Assembly: GCF_026151205.1 (NCBI RefSeq)
Contig: NC_087072.1
Coordinates: forward strand, 19,930,103 to 19,994,102
Origin: Bolinopsis microptera
Lineage: Eukaryota; Ctenophora; Tentaculata; Lobata; Bolinopsidae
Direction: 5' to 3'
Length of the DNA: 64,000 nucleotides
The notes below the pieces were generated by a model. The model saw only the letters and a program-made list of their open reading frames with translations. It did not search any database and was not told the DNA's origin. Shown piece by piece: positions 9,517-19,356 of this stretch (positions are counted from its first letter, which is position 1; every line of letters starts with the position of its first letter). The position numbers were made by a program, and so were the translations under genes.

Positions 9517-12225
9517 GACGTGATGAAGGTACCACCGGAGCTGTTGGGGGAGGAGATTCGTTTGTTTTTATTCAGTGCCAGGAGATTATCAAAGTGTAGA
9601 CGTTAAACTTCCAATGTTGAAGAAGATGGTGATATTCCCGGATCTGGTGCAACTGAGATATTCTCCAAGTAGAGGTCGTCAGCAACAAGCTACAAGCTAG
9701 ATATCTCCCGTTCACTATAACGGCAATTAATAAAAGTTTATCTAAGCGTTAAATTGCGTTAAATTAAACTTTACAAAGAAAGCGAGTCTCTATTTAGGTT
9801 GAGTTTCTGTTTAAGTGCAAATGTCTCGAATCCAGTCTTTTTCGGCGAGGAAAGACACCCACTTTGTAACTCAGAGTATGTAAAACGACAGACAGCAGAG
9901 AAGGAGGCAATTGATGGGATAACTTAATAAGAAACGTGCGGTTACTATAGTGTATATAATACTGTTCTGCCATTTGTATATAAACTGATGAGTGCAGAAG
10001 TGGCAATTGAAAATGGTGCCAATATCTTTAATTATTAAGAAAGACGTAGAATACGTGTGTAAAATAGGGAGATAGAGTGGAGGATCACAAAACTGGAAAC
10101 TAACTATTAACGTGAGCAAGAGGCATATTGCCCCTGTTTAGTAACTGTTCATGGGGCAATTAAGATTTAAAGAGTTGTTTGTACGGATTCGTGACAGATT
10201 TTCGTTTTGCAGAAACGAAGTGATGTAGACAAACTCCTATCAAAACCAATTATGGTTGCGTATTTGCAGTTGTAATTATAGCCTGTTTTGGACAGGACAG
10301 AGCTGATATAAAAAGAAATAATTGACCGTCGCCTCTCTTTTAACTAAGCAGAAATTATTCATTTGCCAACAACTGTTTGGCAACTGCATATAATATAATG
10401 ACGTCGACCGGTCGACTGTTACTCTGAGATAGAAGAATAAGTATAGAAAAATGGGGGACATCTATAATGAAGTGGATGTTGCTTTGTTGATTTGTGAAAT
10501 TGCACTAACTTTGAAATTATGCAGATTGCAGAGATAGAAGCAATTGCGTAGTTAGTTACCGACCAAATTAACTTTTAATTCAGATTATTCTTAGTTATTT
10601 TATCCTGAATAAATTATAAATTATTCATGAATTGATATTTGAGCGGTAATTGATATGTCGAGTTGAAACAGTCAAATGAATGTTGATTGTGGATTTAAGT
10701 TTTAGAGAAAAGGAAGCTGTGGGTGGACTGTGGAATTGACCGAAGAAGAGATCGCTCTTTTTAAAAGAGATTGTTACCGCTCTAGGAAACGTGACCTTTA
10801 TTTTGAGCTGGTTTACGTTCTTAGATTTAACAAAATTCTCGTTAATTTTCTTGGACTTAGAAAATATAGTTTTGCCTTTTGTCGGCGCCTTTTTCAGTAC
10901 TTCTTGGTAACATGTCAGACACAACTAATTGGAAGCTTTATTAGTTTATTACGGTGAGAGAGTAATTGATGAGTAATTACCTGCATTATAGATAATTTTA
11001 TCTGACATAATATAGATTATAATCTCTAACATAATATGGATAATAATTAATGATCTCTAACATAATATTGTTTATTTACCAATTTGGGTCGTGCAGTACT
11101 ATTTAAAGTCCTCAAGTTATACTGAAATGTCTACTATTATTTCCTTATAGGTCACCGTCCAGTCCTCTAAACTGAAATGTTCCTTTGAGGACTATTGTGA
11201 TACAGACTAATAATCATTACCGTAACACTAGATGCTATTTCTGTCTCTCAAAAACGACAATTCATATCATCTCTATGAAAAGTGAAAACTATTAAGTCGC
11301 AGTTCCTTTGAATAAACGATAAATATATAGATCCTCTTCAGTTCCAAGAGTTGCGGTTTCCCCTGTCTCTAATATAACTCAACTTAAAGCGAGCATTTAG
11401 ACGATTACTACAGCATTTAGGCATTTGGTGAGCTGTTTAACGGACAGTTAGAGCCCGACACCACTGACTAACTTTACTTTGAAACATGTGTTTCAAATGA
11501 AGCATGAAGTGGAACTTTCAGGTGCCGGGTTATTTTAGTGCAATTGTCAGGTTTGTACTGACATGTGGCACGTCAACTGAATTGTTATGAAGTTTCTAAT
11601 TTATCGATTGTCACGCTCAACGGCCACGGCTCATTTCATGGTTTGGTTATTTTGGTAGAGTTGTTTGCTGATAGTTGACGCTTTGATCGAGTAGCTACCA
11701 AGATAGAGTACAGGTTCTCTAGGTGATAATCGCTCGATCATAACTTACCTACCATGATACCCCTCATTATTTTACAGTTAGAATATACCTTGTAGTCCTT
11801 TTATCTGACAAAGATCAAAGATGCGGAGAAAGTACCTGAATCCTGATCTACCTACATTTTTAGATAAAAACAGACTATCACAGTGTGTGACAAATAGGCT
11901 TTACCTTTTAATTTAAAATGGTTGGGACACAATAGGGGGAATGATCAGAATGTTGTTATTTATTTCGTAATTTGGTATGCTAAGAATTCTGTTCATTACC
12001 CCTCAAATACTTATCAGCCTTATGCAATAGGTTCCTCTGATCTGAGCACGTGACAGTGGGTAACTGCTGAATAAGTGAGAAGCATCTTCGACATAAACTA
12101 TCCTTTACACAACTTTAATGGTTTGGTAAATTTGTTTACTGATATTTTACGACCTGCTCTAGCTATCACGGTAAAGAAACGCTCTCTAGATGAGGGAAAA
12201 AGCTCCGAGGAATTACAGCAGACAG
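9517..12225. other. Intergenic, AT-rich, no supported gene
   Basis: Only short open frames without splice support or domain features were seen. There is a perfect 14-base palindrome GTCGACCGGTCGAC near 10403-10416. The stretch TAATAATCTCTAACATAATAT type sequence at 11000-11070 is a short imperfect repeat. The last few hundred bases presumably hold the promoter of the first sushi-tailed gene. Confidence 0.4.
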
Positions 12226-13718
12226 ATGATAACTGTGTTTTTGGTGTTGCTTCAATGGACAACTCTTATACAAGCAGCAGATACAACAGGTAACGTAGTT
12301 AAACACCAATTGAAAGTATACGTGAGTCGCGCGTGTATTTTCTAAAATTTGAAGTGGTGATAATTACAAGTTATGATTCAAAATAATAATACTTTTAAAA
12401 TAAAATAAAACAATTTTCAGATTGGCAAGTGATAAACTCTAATGAGGTGATTACTTATCCCCCGAGCCACAGTGATCCCATTCAAGTTGGAACTGCTTTC
12501 CAATTTCGTACCATAGGAGAAACGATCATTGCCAGGATTAGCTTCATCAACGGAAATGACAATGAAGATCGTTCCATCACAATCGAGACAAGTGGGAACG
12601 AACTCGTAGTCCTGTTTTGTGACGAAAGTGCAGCAACAGAACCAAATCTACCCAACAGTGCATCATGCATCTGGACTGTTAAGATACGAGAAAATTGGTC
12701 CTCATACTCCATATTTTGTGGCAAAGACAAGGTTTTTTGGGTAGGTGAACAGTCTTTGCCTGAAAAATGGGATGCCGCAAGAATGAAAAAGACAAATGAA
12801 CTTATATTCGCTCAAGGAGTTACCCAATGGAGATATGGAAGTACGCACCAAGTATTTAAGATTTACCTTATTGTTTTTGAACTAGGCCCAATATTCCTTT
12901 TCTCGTTTGAAGACGTTATGAAGAATGTTCAGCAACTATTCAGTATTTCAGTAACAATCCCCCCGCCCAGAATGTGACACCCTGGATTCCTCGTGGAACC
13001 ACGTGACCACCATCATGTTTCTACCTCAACTCTTCAACTCTGAAGTAACAGTGAAATGTGATGAACCAGGACCAGGTGACCAGGCCCCCTACACTCTGAC
13101 TGGCAGTGCAGTTGTCACGTGTGCTCTACAAAGTGAGGAGTGGGAATATAGCCAGGGTCCTCCTGTCTGCACACAGTTGTGGGGTAAGTTAACTGACATT
13201 AATTGCATGTTTATTAATTAACTGACACATGTTAATTGTTAAGGTGTGCGCGGTGCAGGATAATTCCAATTCATCACGGAATTCAGCCGCCCTTGTTTCG
13301 TTGTTTAGCATTTTAAGAGGTCAGGTTTCGCGCGGAATTACATCCCACAGTCTCATTTTGTACTGTAAAAAAGGTTATATCCGTACATGATGGTTCGCTG
13401 TTTAAGAGTTTAAGACTTATGCCTTTGCGAAAATTTACAGTGCAGGCTTCAGCGTAGGCTCAAGTTTGGTATAGTCATCTTCTACTTTAACTATCCTTAA
13501 TCCCAGATATCAAATATAAATATGAATGAGTTGGTAAGCAATTTCCTAATTACATTGCAAACCACAAGAAGCCACTTTCGAAGTATATATTATGAATTAA
13601 TCGTTTCAAAGTATAAGCTTAGTATCTAACAATATGTTTATTTTCATTTTCATTTTCATTTGATTAAAATTATTTATTTCACTTTTCTTTCCTGTTATTT
13701 ACAGAGGGAACAACCTGA
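12226..13718 (+). CDS. Secreted protein with novel N-terminal domain and C-terminal sushi (CCP) module, copy 1
   Basis: Four exons join in phase: 12226-12289 (signal peptide, MITVFLVLLQW... to DTT), 12421-12840, 12971-13183 and 13705-13718, which adds four residues and a TGA. The product is 236 residues. Exon 2 encodes about 140 residues starting DWQVINSNEV, with strand-like segments, two Cys pairs (LFCDES, SASCIW, IFCGK) and several Trp; I do not recognise its family. It looks like a beta-sandwich, lectin-type fold by composition only. Exon 3 is a CCP module: first Cys in CDTLD, VTVKCDEPG, VVTCALQSEEWEY and final PPVC. CCP modules bind proteins in complement, adhesion and lectin contexts. 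It is duplicated at 14333-15807. Confidence 0.85.
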
Positions 13719-14332
13719 GCCATGTCCCTGTTTCCAAAATTAAAGTGATTTTTTTCAGCTGCCATCGATTTCCATGCTCCACGTTTTAATACCTTAGCAA
13801 ATAGCAACCATTTCAAAATTGTTTGTGCGATTCTCGGAGATTGTAAATAATTCGATTCACATGTTCTATTAAAAATTCACGTTGCTCATTGCAGCTGCCT
13901 TAATTGATTGAAATACAATTTTAAATTATATAATAATTAAAAATGAGCTCCTTTGAGATACATTTAAAATTCCCTACAATGAGAATTATTATACTGGTAA
14001 GCTGCTATTATATGAAAACAATACCTAAATAGTCAAAGATAATAGATGATTCACGATGTAAAGTCATTTCAGGGACGGGATATTAGAAGCAAGCGTTGCA
14101 GCCGCCTATATTAATTATCTTCCAGCAATAGAGGACACAACTAAAACATAGCAGGAGCTCAAATATAATGCATTTTAAATTAATCAACTTAATTTGGAAA
14201 ACTTTTCTTATAAAGATCGAGCATGTAATTTCAAATCATAGCTTTTCCGATTTGTTTTGCAGAGTCAACACCAGAATTTTCTAATTTATGAGCGTAGAAT
14301 AGAATCTCTAGATGAGGACCAACAGCAGACAG
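13719..14332. other. Spacer between the two sushi-tailed genes
   Basis: No gene was seen. It holds the 3' sequence of copy 1 and the promoter or 5' UTR of copy 2. An acceptor-like TTTTGCAG precedes AGTCAACACCAG at about 14264, so a 5' UTR exon may lie here. The same sequence recurs at 16319 before the dead third copy. Confidence 0.5.
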
Positions 14333-15807
14333 ATGAGAATTGTGTTTGTGGTCTTGCTTCAATGGACAACTCTTATGCAAGCAGCAGATACAGCAGGTAA
14401 CGTAGTTGAACACCAATTGAAACTATACGTGAGTTGCGCGTGTATTTTCATGTCTAAAATTTGAAGTGGTGATAATTACAAGTTATGAAAATTATAATAC
14501 TTTTAAAATAGAATAGAACAATTTTCAGATTGGCAAGTGATAAACTCCAATGAGGTGATCACTTATCCCCCGTGCCACAGTGATCCCATTCTAGTTGGAA
14601 CTGCTTTCCAATTTCGTACCATAGGAGAAACGATCATTGCCAGGATTAGCTTCATCAACGGAAATGACAATGAAGATCGTTCCATCACAATCGAGACAAG
14701 TGGAAACGAACTCGTAGTCCTGTTTTGTGACGAAAGTGCGGCAACAGAACCAAATCTACCCAACAGTGCATCATGCATCTGGACTGTTAAGATACGAGAA
14801 AATTGGTCCTCATACTCCATATTTTGTGGCAAAAACAAGGTTTTTTGGGTAGGTGTTCAGTCTTTGCCTGAAAAATGGGATGCCTCAAGAATGAAAATGA
14901 CAAATGAACTTATGTTCGCTCAAGGGGTTAACGAATGGAGATATGGAAGTACGCACCAAGTATTTAAGATTTACCTTATTTTTAAAAAACTAGGCTCAAT
15001 ATTCTTTTTCTCGTTTGAAGACGTTATGAAGAATGTTCAGTAATTATTCAGTATTTCAGTAACAATCCTCCCGCCCAGAATGTGACACCCTGGACCCCTC
15101 GTGGAACCACGTGATCAACATCATGATCCTACCTCAACTCTTCAACTCTGAAGTAACAGTGCAATGTGCTAAACCAGGACCAGGTGACCAGGCCCCCTAC
15201 ACTCTGACTGGTAGTGCAGTTGTCACGTGTGCTCTACAAAGTGAGGAGTGGGAATATAGCCAGGGTCCTCCTGTCTGCACACAGATGTGGGGTAAGTTAA
15301 CTGACATTAATTGCATGTTTATTAATTAACTGACACATGTTAAGGTGTGCGCGGCGCAGGATAATTCAAATTCATCACGGAATTCAGCCGCCCTTGTTTC
15401 GTTATTTAGCATTTTAAGAGCTCTGGACAGGTTTCGCGCGGAATAACAACCCAATGTCTTATTTTTCTTGTAAAAAAGGTTATATCCGAACATGGTAACT
15501 AGCGGTTTAAGACGTATGCCTTTGCGGAAATTTACAGCGCAGGCTAAAGTTCAGGCCCAGGTTTGGTATAGTCATCTTCTACTTTAACTATCCTTAATCC
15601 CAGATATCAAATATAAATATGAATGAGATGGTAAGCAATTTACTAACTGCAAACAAGAAGAAACCACTTTCGTAGTATATATAATTATGAATTAATCATT
15701 TCAAAGTATAAGTTTAGTATCTAATATTATGTTTACTTTCATTCTCATTTGATTAAAATTATTTATTTCACTTTTCTTTCCTGTTATTCACAGAGGAAAC
15801 AACGTGA
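14333..15807 (+). CDS. Secreted protein with novel domain and sushi module, copy 2
   Basis: The four exons, 14333-14396, 14529-14948, 15079-15291 and 15794-15807, have lengths identical to copy 1 (64, 420, 213, 14) and give 236 residues. The signal peptide is MRIVFVVLLQW... to DTA. The exon 2 domain differs from copy 1 by a handful of residues, mostly in its last third (for example GVQSLPEKWDASRMKM). The CCP module keeps all four cysteines and the Trp. The phase pattern 1-1-1 is the same in both genes. Keeping every splice site and the frame in both copies argues that both are functional. The partner or ligand is unknown. Confidence 0.85.
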
Positions 15808-16269
15808 GCCATGTCTCAAAATTAAAGGGATTTTTTCAGCTGCCATCGATTTCCATTCTCCACGTTTCAATACCTTAGTAAATAGCAACGATTTTAAAAT
15901 TGTTGGTGCAATTCTTCGCTCGAAGATTGTAAATAATTGGATTCACAAGTTCTGTTAAAAGGTCACGTTGCTCATTGCAGCTGCTATAATAATTTTTAAA
16001 ATAGGCTCCTTTGATTTAAATGATAAATTTAAAAGTCCCTGCAAAGGGAATTATTCTACTAGTCAGCTGCTATTGTATGACCACAATTTGAAAGATAATA
16101 GATTATTCACAATTAAAAGTTATTTCAGAGACGGGATATTAGAAGCAAGCGTTGCAGCTGCCCATATTAATTATCCTCCAGCAATAGAGGAAACAACTAA
16201 AACATAGCAGGAGCTCAAATATAATGCATTTTGAATTGGTAACCTTAATTTGGAAAACTTTGGATCTTA
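15808..16269. other. Spacer downstream of copy 2
   Basis: This is homologous to 13719-14220 with indels. Open frames of 60-80 codons occur (about 15749-16207) but are not kept in the sister spacer, so they are not genes. Confidence 0.5.
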
Positions 16270-16440
16270 TAATGATCGGGCATGTAATTTCAAATCATAG
16301 CTTTTCCGATTTGTTTTGCAGAGTCAACACCAGAATTTTCTAAATTGCGAGCGTTGAAATCGGTTCGGATAGCACACTGAGTGCAGAATCTCTAGATAAG
16401 GAACAACAGCAGATAAATAGGGACTGTATTCCTTAATTAG
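16270..16440 (+). pseudogene. Dead third copy of the sushi-tailed gene, 5' end only
   Basis: 16280-16341 matches 14223-14285 almost exactly, including TTTTGCAGAGTCAACACCAG. The following GAATCTCTAGATAAGGAACA corresponds to the sequence just before the ATG of copy 2, but the ATG itself (AGATGAGAATTG) has become AAATAGGGACTG and homology ends near 16440. Exons 2-4 are absent. It marks the right edge of the duplication. Confidence 0.75.
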
Positions 16441-17875
16441 CTGGTCGTTATTGGACCTATTTGCCGTGCTACTATTATCTTAATTAAGTAGTGTTAAGAT
16501 ACTAACTGGAAATTATTATTGATAAGTGGATTGTATCTTATTGTAATCAATGTAGTTTTTATGAAGCCTTTCAAATACTCGATTTTCTTGGGAAAAGTGG
16601 TCTCATCAGCTATTTTAACACAGTTTACTCCAGCTAGCAACAGGAAGAACTTTGCATCTTTGTTAAATGTGACTTGTGAGTTAAACCTAAATCTGACAAT
16701 AATGTGAAGAAACTTTGGAGAAGGATTTTACACCGTTGTTTAACTTAGGTTTTAAAACTAAAATATGATAATGATACACTTCGTTGGGTATAGGTAGAGG
16801 TACTAGTGGACCTTGCAGTCCGTTACCATGTTTAACACTGATGCTGATAGTTATATATAATATATATATCATAATAATGAAACATGGCAACCAGTTTAAC
16901 TTTAACCCACTTTGGTGCAAGGGTAAACGGACACAATTCCACTTCTGTGTGTGATTTATGTCATATCTTTACGTTGGAGTTTCTTGTCGCGCTTGCACAG
17001 CAAAGTAATTAGGCAAATTTCATACGGTTTTAATTTGAAGTGTTAATTAATTTTAAGTATTGATTTGGTAAAGTTGTTTGTAAGATCTTGTTTAAATTTG
17101 TGTACAGACTTGGAACCGACCGGGTTTCCGGCTGAGTCTGGTAACTGGTTACGGTCCGGTTTCCAAGAATTTGGTCGAAGATTCAACCGAAATTTATCTT
17201 TAAAATGTTCTTCTCAAACCCTGAAATGCATATTTTTCGTCTAAATAGGTTCTAAAACAATTTTATTTTTATTTTTATTTCGTTCGATGTTGTTCATTTT
17301 TTTGCAAACAAATATTGTAACGAATCTCGAATCGTACTATCGAATCGTAGTATTTGGGTCTCGTATCTGAGTTCCGATAGCAGAGTCGGATGTGATTTAT
17401 TTCTTAATTTTGAATTATCTCAATTTTTAATCGATAGTATAGGTTTCGAGATAAATATCATCAAAATTTAAAATATTTTCAAATATTTTATATTTTCGAA
17501 ATGTTTTCGAAATTTAAAATAACCATTTTGATATAATCTACTAGAAGCTATTCACTATTCAGTACATTCATTTCAAGCTAAAGTAATATATCACTACGCT
17601 TCTTCTATTCTGCCAATAACACTATGCAAAATTAATTAGAAACTAAGAAAGAAAACATCTATGAAAAAGAGAGATATTTTATTTTATAATTTTGTTCCAT
17701 TATAAACAAGTCAAAAATATGTAGATAGGCAGTATTCAAAAAGCTGACCCAGCAGACTACTTATGACATGATGGTAAACAGATCATTATATGAAATGTAT
17801 CTTGACATGGTATATCCTGCTCCACATACGACCCTGTGACGACATTCTAACTTTTCTCCTTCTGGTGGGTGTTTG
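16441..17875. other. Intergenic, AT-rich, with one CCGG repeat copy
   Basis: No gene was seen. 17113-17240 repeats the left part of the CCGG-rich family (GGAACCGACCGGGTTTCCGG). 17455-17525 is very AT-rich with imperfect palindromes of AAATATTTT and TTTCGAAA type. The rest is featureless. Confidence 0.45.
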
Positions 17876-18227
17876 CCGGGTGGGTGCCGGGTGGGTGCCG
17901 GGTGGGTGCCGGGTGGGTGCCGGGTGGGTGCCGGGTGGGTGCCGGGTGGGTGCTGGGTGGGTGCCGGGTGGGTGCCGGGTGGGTGCCGGGTGGGTGCCGG
18001 GTGGGTGCCGGGTGGGTGCCGGGTGGGTGCCGGGTGGGTGCCGGGTGGGTGCCGGGTGGGTGCCGGGTGGGTGCCGGGTGGGTGCCGGGTGGGTGCCGGG
18101 TGGGTGCCGGGTGGGTGCCGGGTGGGTGCTGGGTGGGTGCCGGGTGGGTGCCGGGTGGGTGCCGGGTGGGTGCCGGGTGGGTGCCGGGTGGGTGCCGGGT
18201 GGGTGCCGGGTGGGTGCCGGGTGGGTG
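17876..18227. repeat. 11-bp G-rich minisatellite (CCGGGTGGGTG), 32 units
   Basis: Exactly 352 bases make 32 copies of an 11-base unit, with only two single-base variants (CTGGG near 17952 and 18129). On the plus strand each pair of units has four GGG runs separated by 1 and 4 bases, which fits the G-quadruplex pattern; the minus strand is C-rich. The period is not a multiple of three, so all frames stay open and produce spurious Gly/Val/Pro/Cys-rich or Pro/Thr/His-rich open frames. The array begins 10 bases beyond the stop codon of the minus-strand receptor gene, so it probably lies in that gene's 3' UTR or just past it. Confidence 0.97.
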
Positions 18228-18237
18228 TCTGTTTAAT

Positions 18238-19356
18238 TTATTCTGCACTTACTCTGTTCAAACATTGTCTTCTCAAACTTGTTTGAACTCTCCTCGCTGT
18301 ATCCAGAAACTTGTCTCTCAATCCACTGCTTCTAGAGATGATGATAACCGGATTGAGGGCGGAGCTTAGAATCGGCAGCACTGTCCCAAACACTGCTATG
18401 AAAAGTGTAAAGGTTGCATGATCAGGTAGTGTTAGTCCTGACAGTATTGAAAACACATATCCGTATAAAGCAGAGTTACAGATAACGAATAGAGATGACA
18501 TGAGGATTACTGTAATGGTCACGTGACGTTGATTGGAGCTAGCTGGGAACTGACTCGATCTGTGGAGAGATATGACCTGCAGAATGCACGTGATAATGAT
18601 AATAACAACTGGTATTAAAAAAGCGATGGCCAGGAGCGTCACCAGTATACCGTGAGATAATATTGTTTGATCTGCAACCATAGCTGCTAGACCGCAGCCC
18701 ATAATAACGTAGTCAGTATAGAAACCCATAGTGAACAATCTTTCAACGACATAAACCTGATATATATCAAGTCCAGCAATGACAATCCACGGAACAACAT
18801 AAAGAACGCAGACCAGTATCACCATCTTTATCTTGATCTGGTGGAAGGGTCTGAGGATCATTACTGTCCTGGAAACAGCCAGCACTAAGTTGTAAAACAC
18901 GGACGATCTGTAGCTTATCTGAATGAGAGTGTAGAAGATTACTGTGTTATAGTCCATGGTTCCCTCGCTGATAACATCTCTTGTGAAGAGTGAGAAGGCT
19001 ATAGACTGGTGTATGACCCCAGCAGCAGTCAGAATATCCGTCACTGATATTAAAGTATAGAGAAGTGGGACTAGGGAGAGTTTGTTTTTCCGGTAGAAGT
19101 TGATAACGAAGATGTTGAGGGTGATTGTGATAATGCTTAGTAAAATACAAGGCACCCCGGTGGTGAAGTAAGGCTCGAGGACGTTTAATTGGTTATCAGT
19201 ACTACTGATACTACTGACAGTAGAGTGGTTGGTTGGGAAACCAGAGAAGTAGTCTGTGTAGTTACCAGGATGGAAGTCAGTGGTGGAATATTCTAGTACC
19301 GCTTCAGTGGAGTGAGTTGCAAGAAGTCTTGGATCAGTCATCTTCGTGTTAATCAT
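18238..19356 (-). CDS. Rhodopsin-like (class A) G-protein coupled receptor, intronless
   Basis: A 372-residue frame opens with ATG at 19356 (a second Met lies five codons later). The N-terminal tail has several N-glycosylation sites (NYT, NHS), then seven hydrophobic segments. TM1 contains TLNIFVIN (Asn1.50), TM2 SVTDIL (Asp2.50), and the end of TM3 reads AVSRTVMIL where DRY is usual, so the acidic residue is replaced by Ser. TM7 has LNPVIII instead of NPxxY. A short basic tail follows (RRVQTSLRRQC). It should signal through G proteins at the plasma membrane; the ligand is unknown. Lack of introns is common for such receptors. The stop is 10 bases from the G-rich minisatellite. Confidence 0.88.
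   Translation of the reverse strand: MINTKMTDPRLLATHSTEAVLEYSTTDFHPGNYTDYFSGFPTNHSTVSSISSTDNQLNVLEPYFTTGVPCILLSIITITLNIFVINFYRKNKLSLVPLLYTLISVTDILTAAGVIHQSIAFSLFTRDVISEGTMDYNTVIFYTLIQISYRSSVFYNLVLAVSRTVMILRPFHQIKIKMVILVCVLYVVPWIVIAGLDIYQVYVVERLFTMGFYTDYVIMGCGLAAMVADQTILSHGILVTLLAIAFLIPVVIIIITCILQVISLHRSSQFPASSNQRHVTITVILMSSLFVICNSALYGYVFSILSGLTLPDHATFTLFIAVFGTVLPILSSALNPVIIISRSSGLRDKFLDTARRVQTSLRRQCLNRVSAE

Larger units (their letters stand above)
12200..16440 (+). repeat. Tandem gene duplication, about 2.1-kb unit, two whole copies and a third start
   Basis: The unit repeats with a spacing of about 2108 bases (exon 2 starts at 12421 and 14529), and the start of a third unit follows about 2057 bases after the second. 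Exons, introns and intergenic DNA are all included. The exons are the most alike part. Introns and spacer differ by small indels, such as the missing TTAATTGT near 15340 and the changed 13321/15421 region. This points to unequal crossing over followed by purifying selection on the coding parts. Confidence 0.85.

Noticed and set aside
15749-16207. Open frames downstream of sushi gene copy 2
   Set aside because: The homologous spacer after copy 1 does not keep them open.
17790-18369. Long open frames of Cys-Arg-Val-Gly-Ala or Pro-Thr-His repeats
   Set aside because: All arise from the 11-bp minisatellite, which keeps every frame open; no codon bias or independent start.
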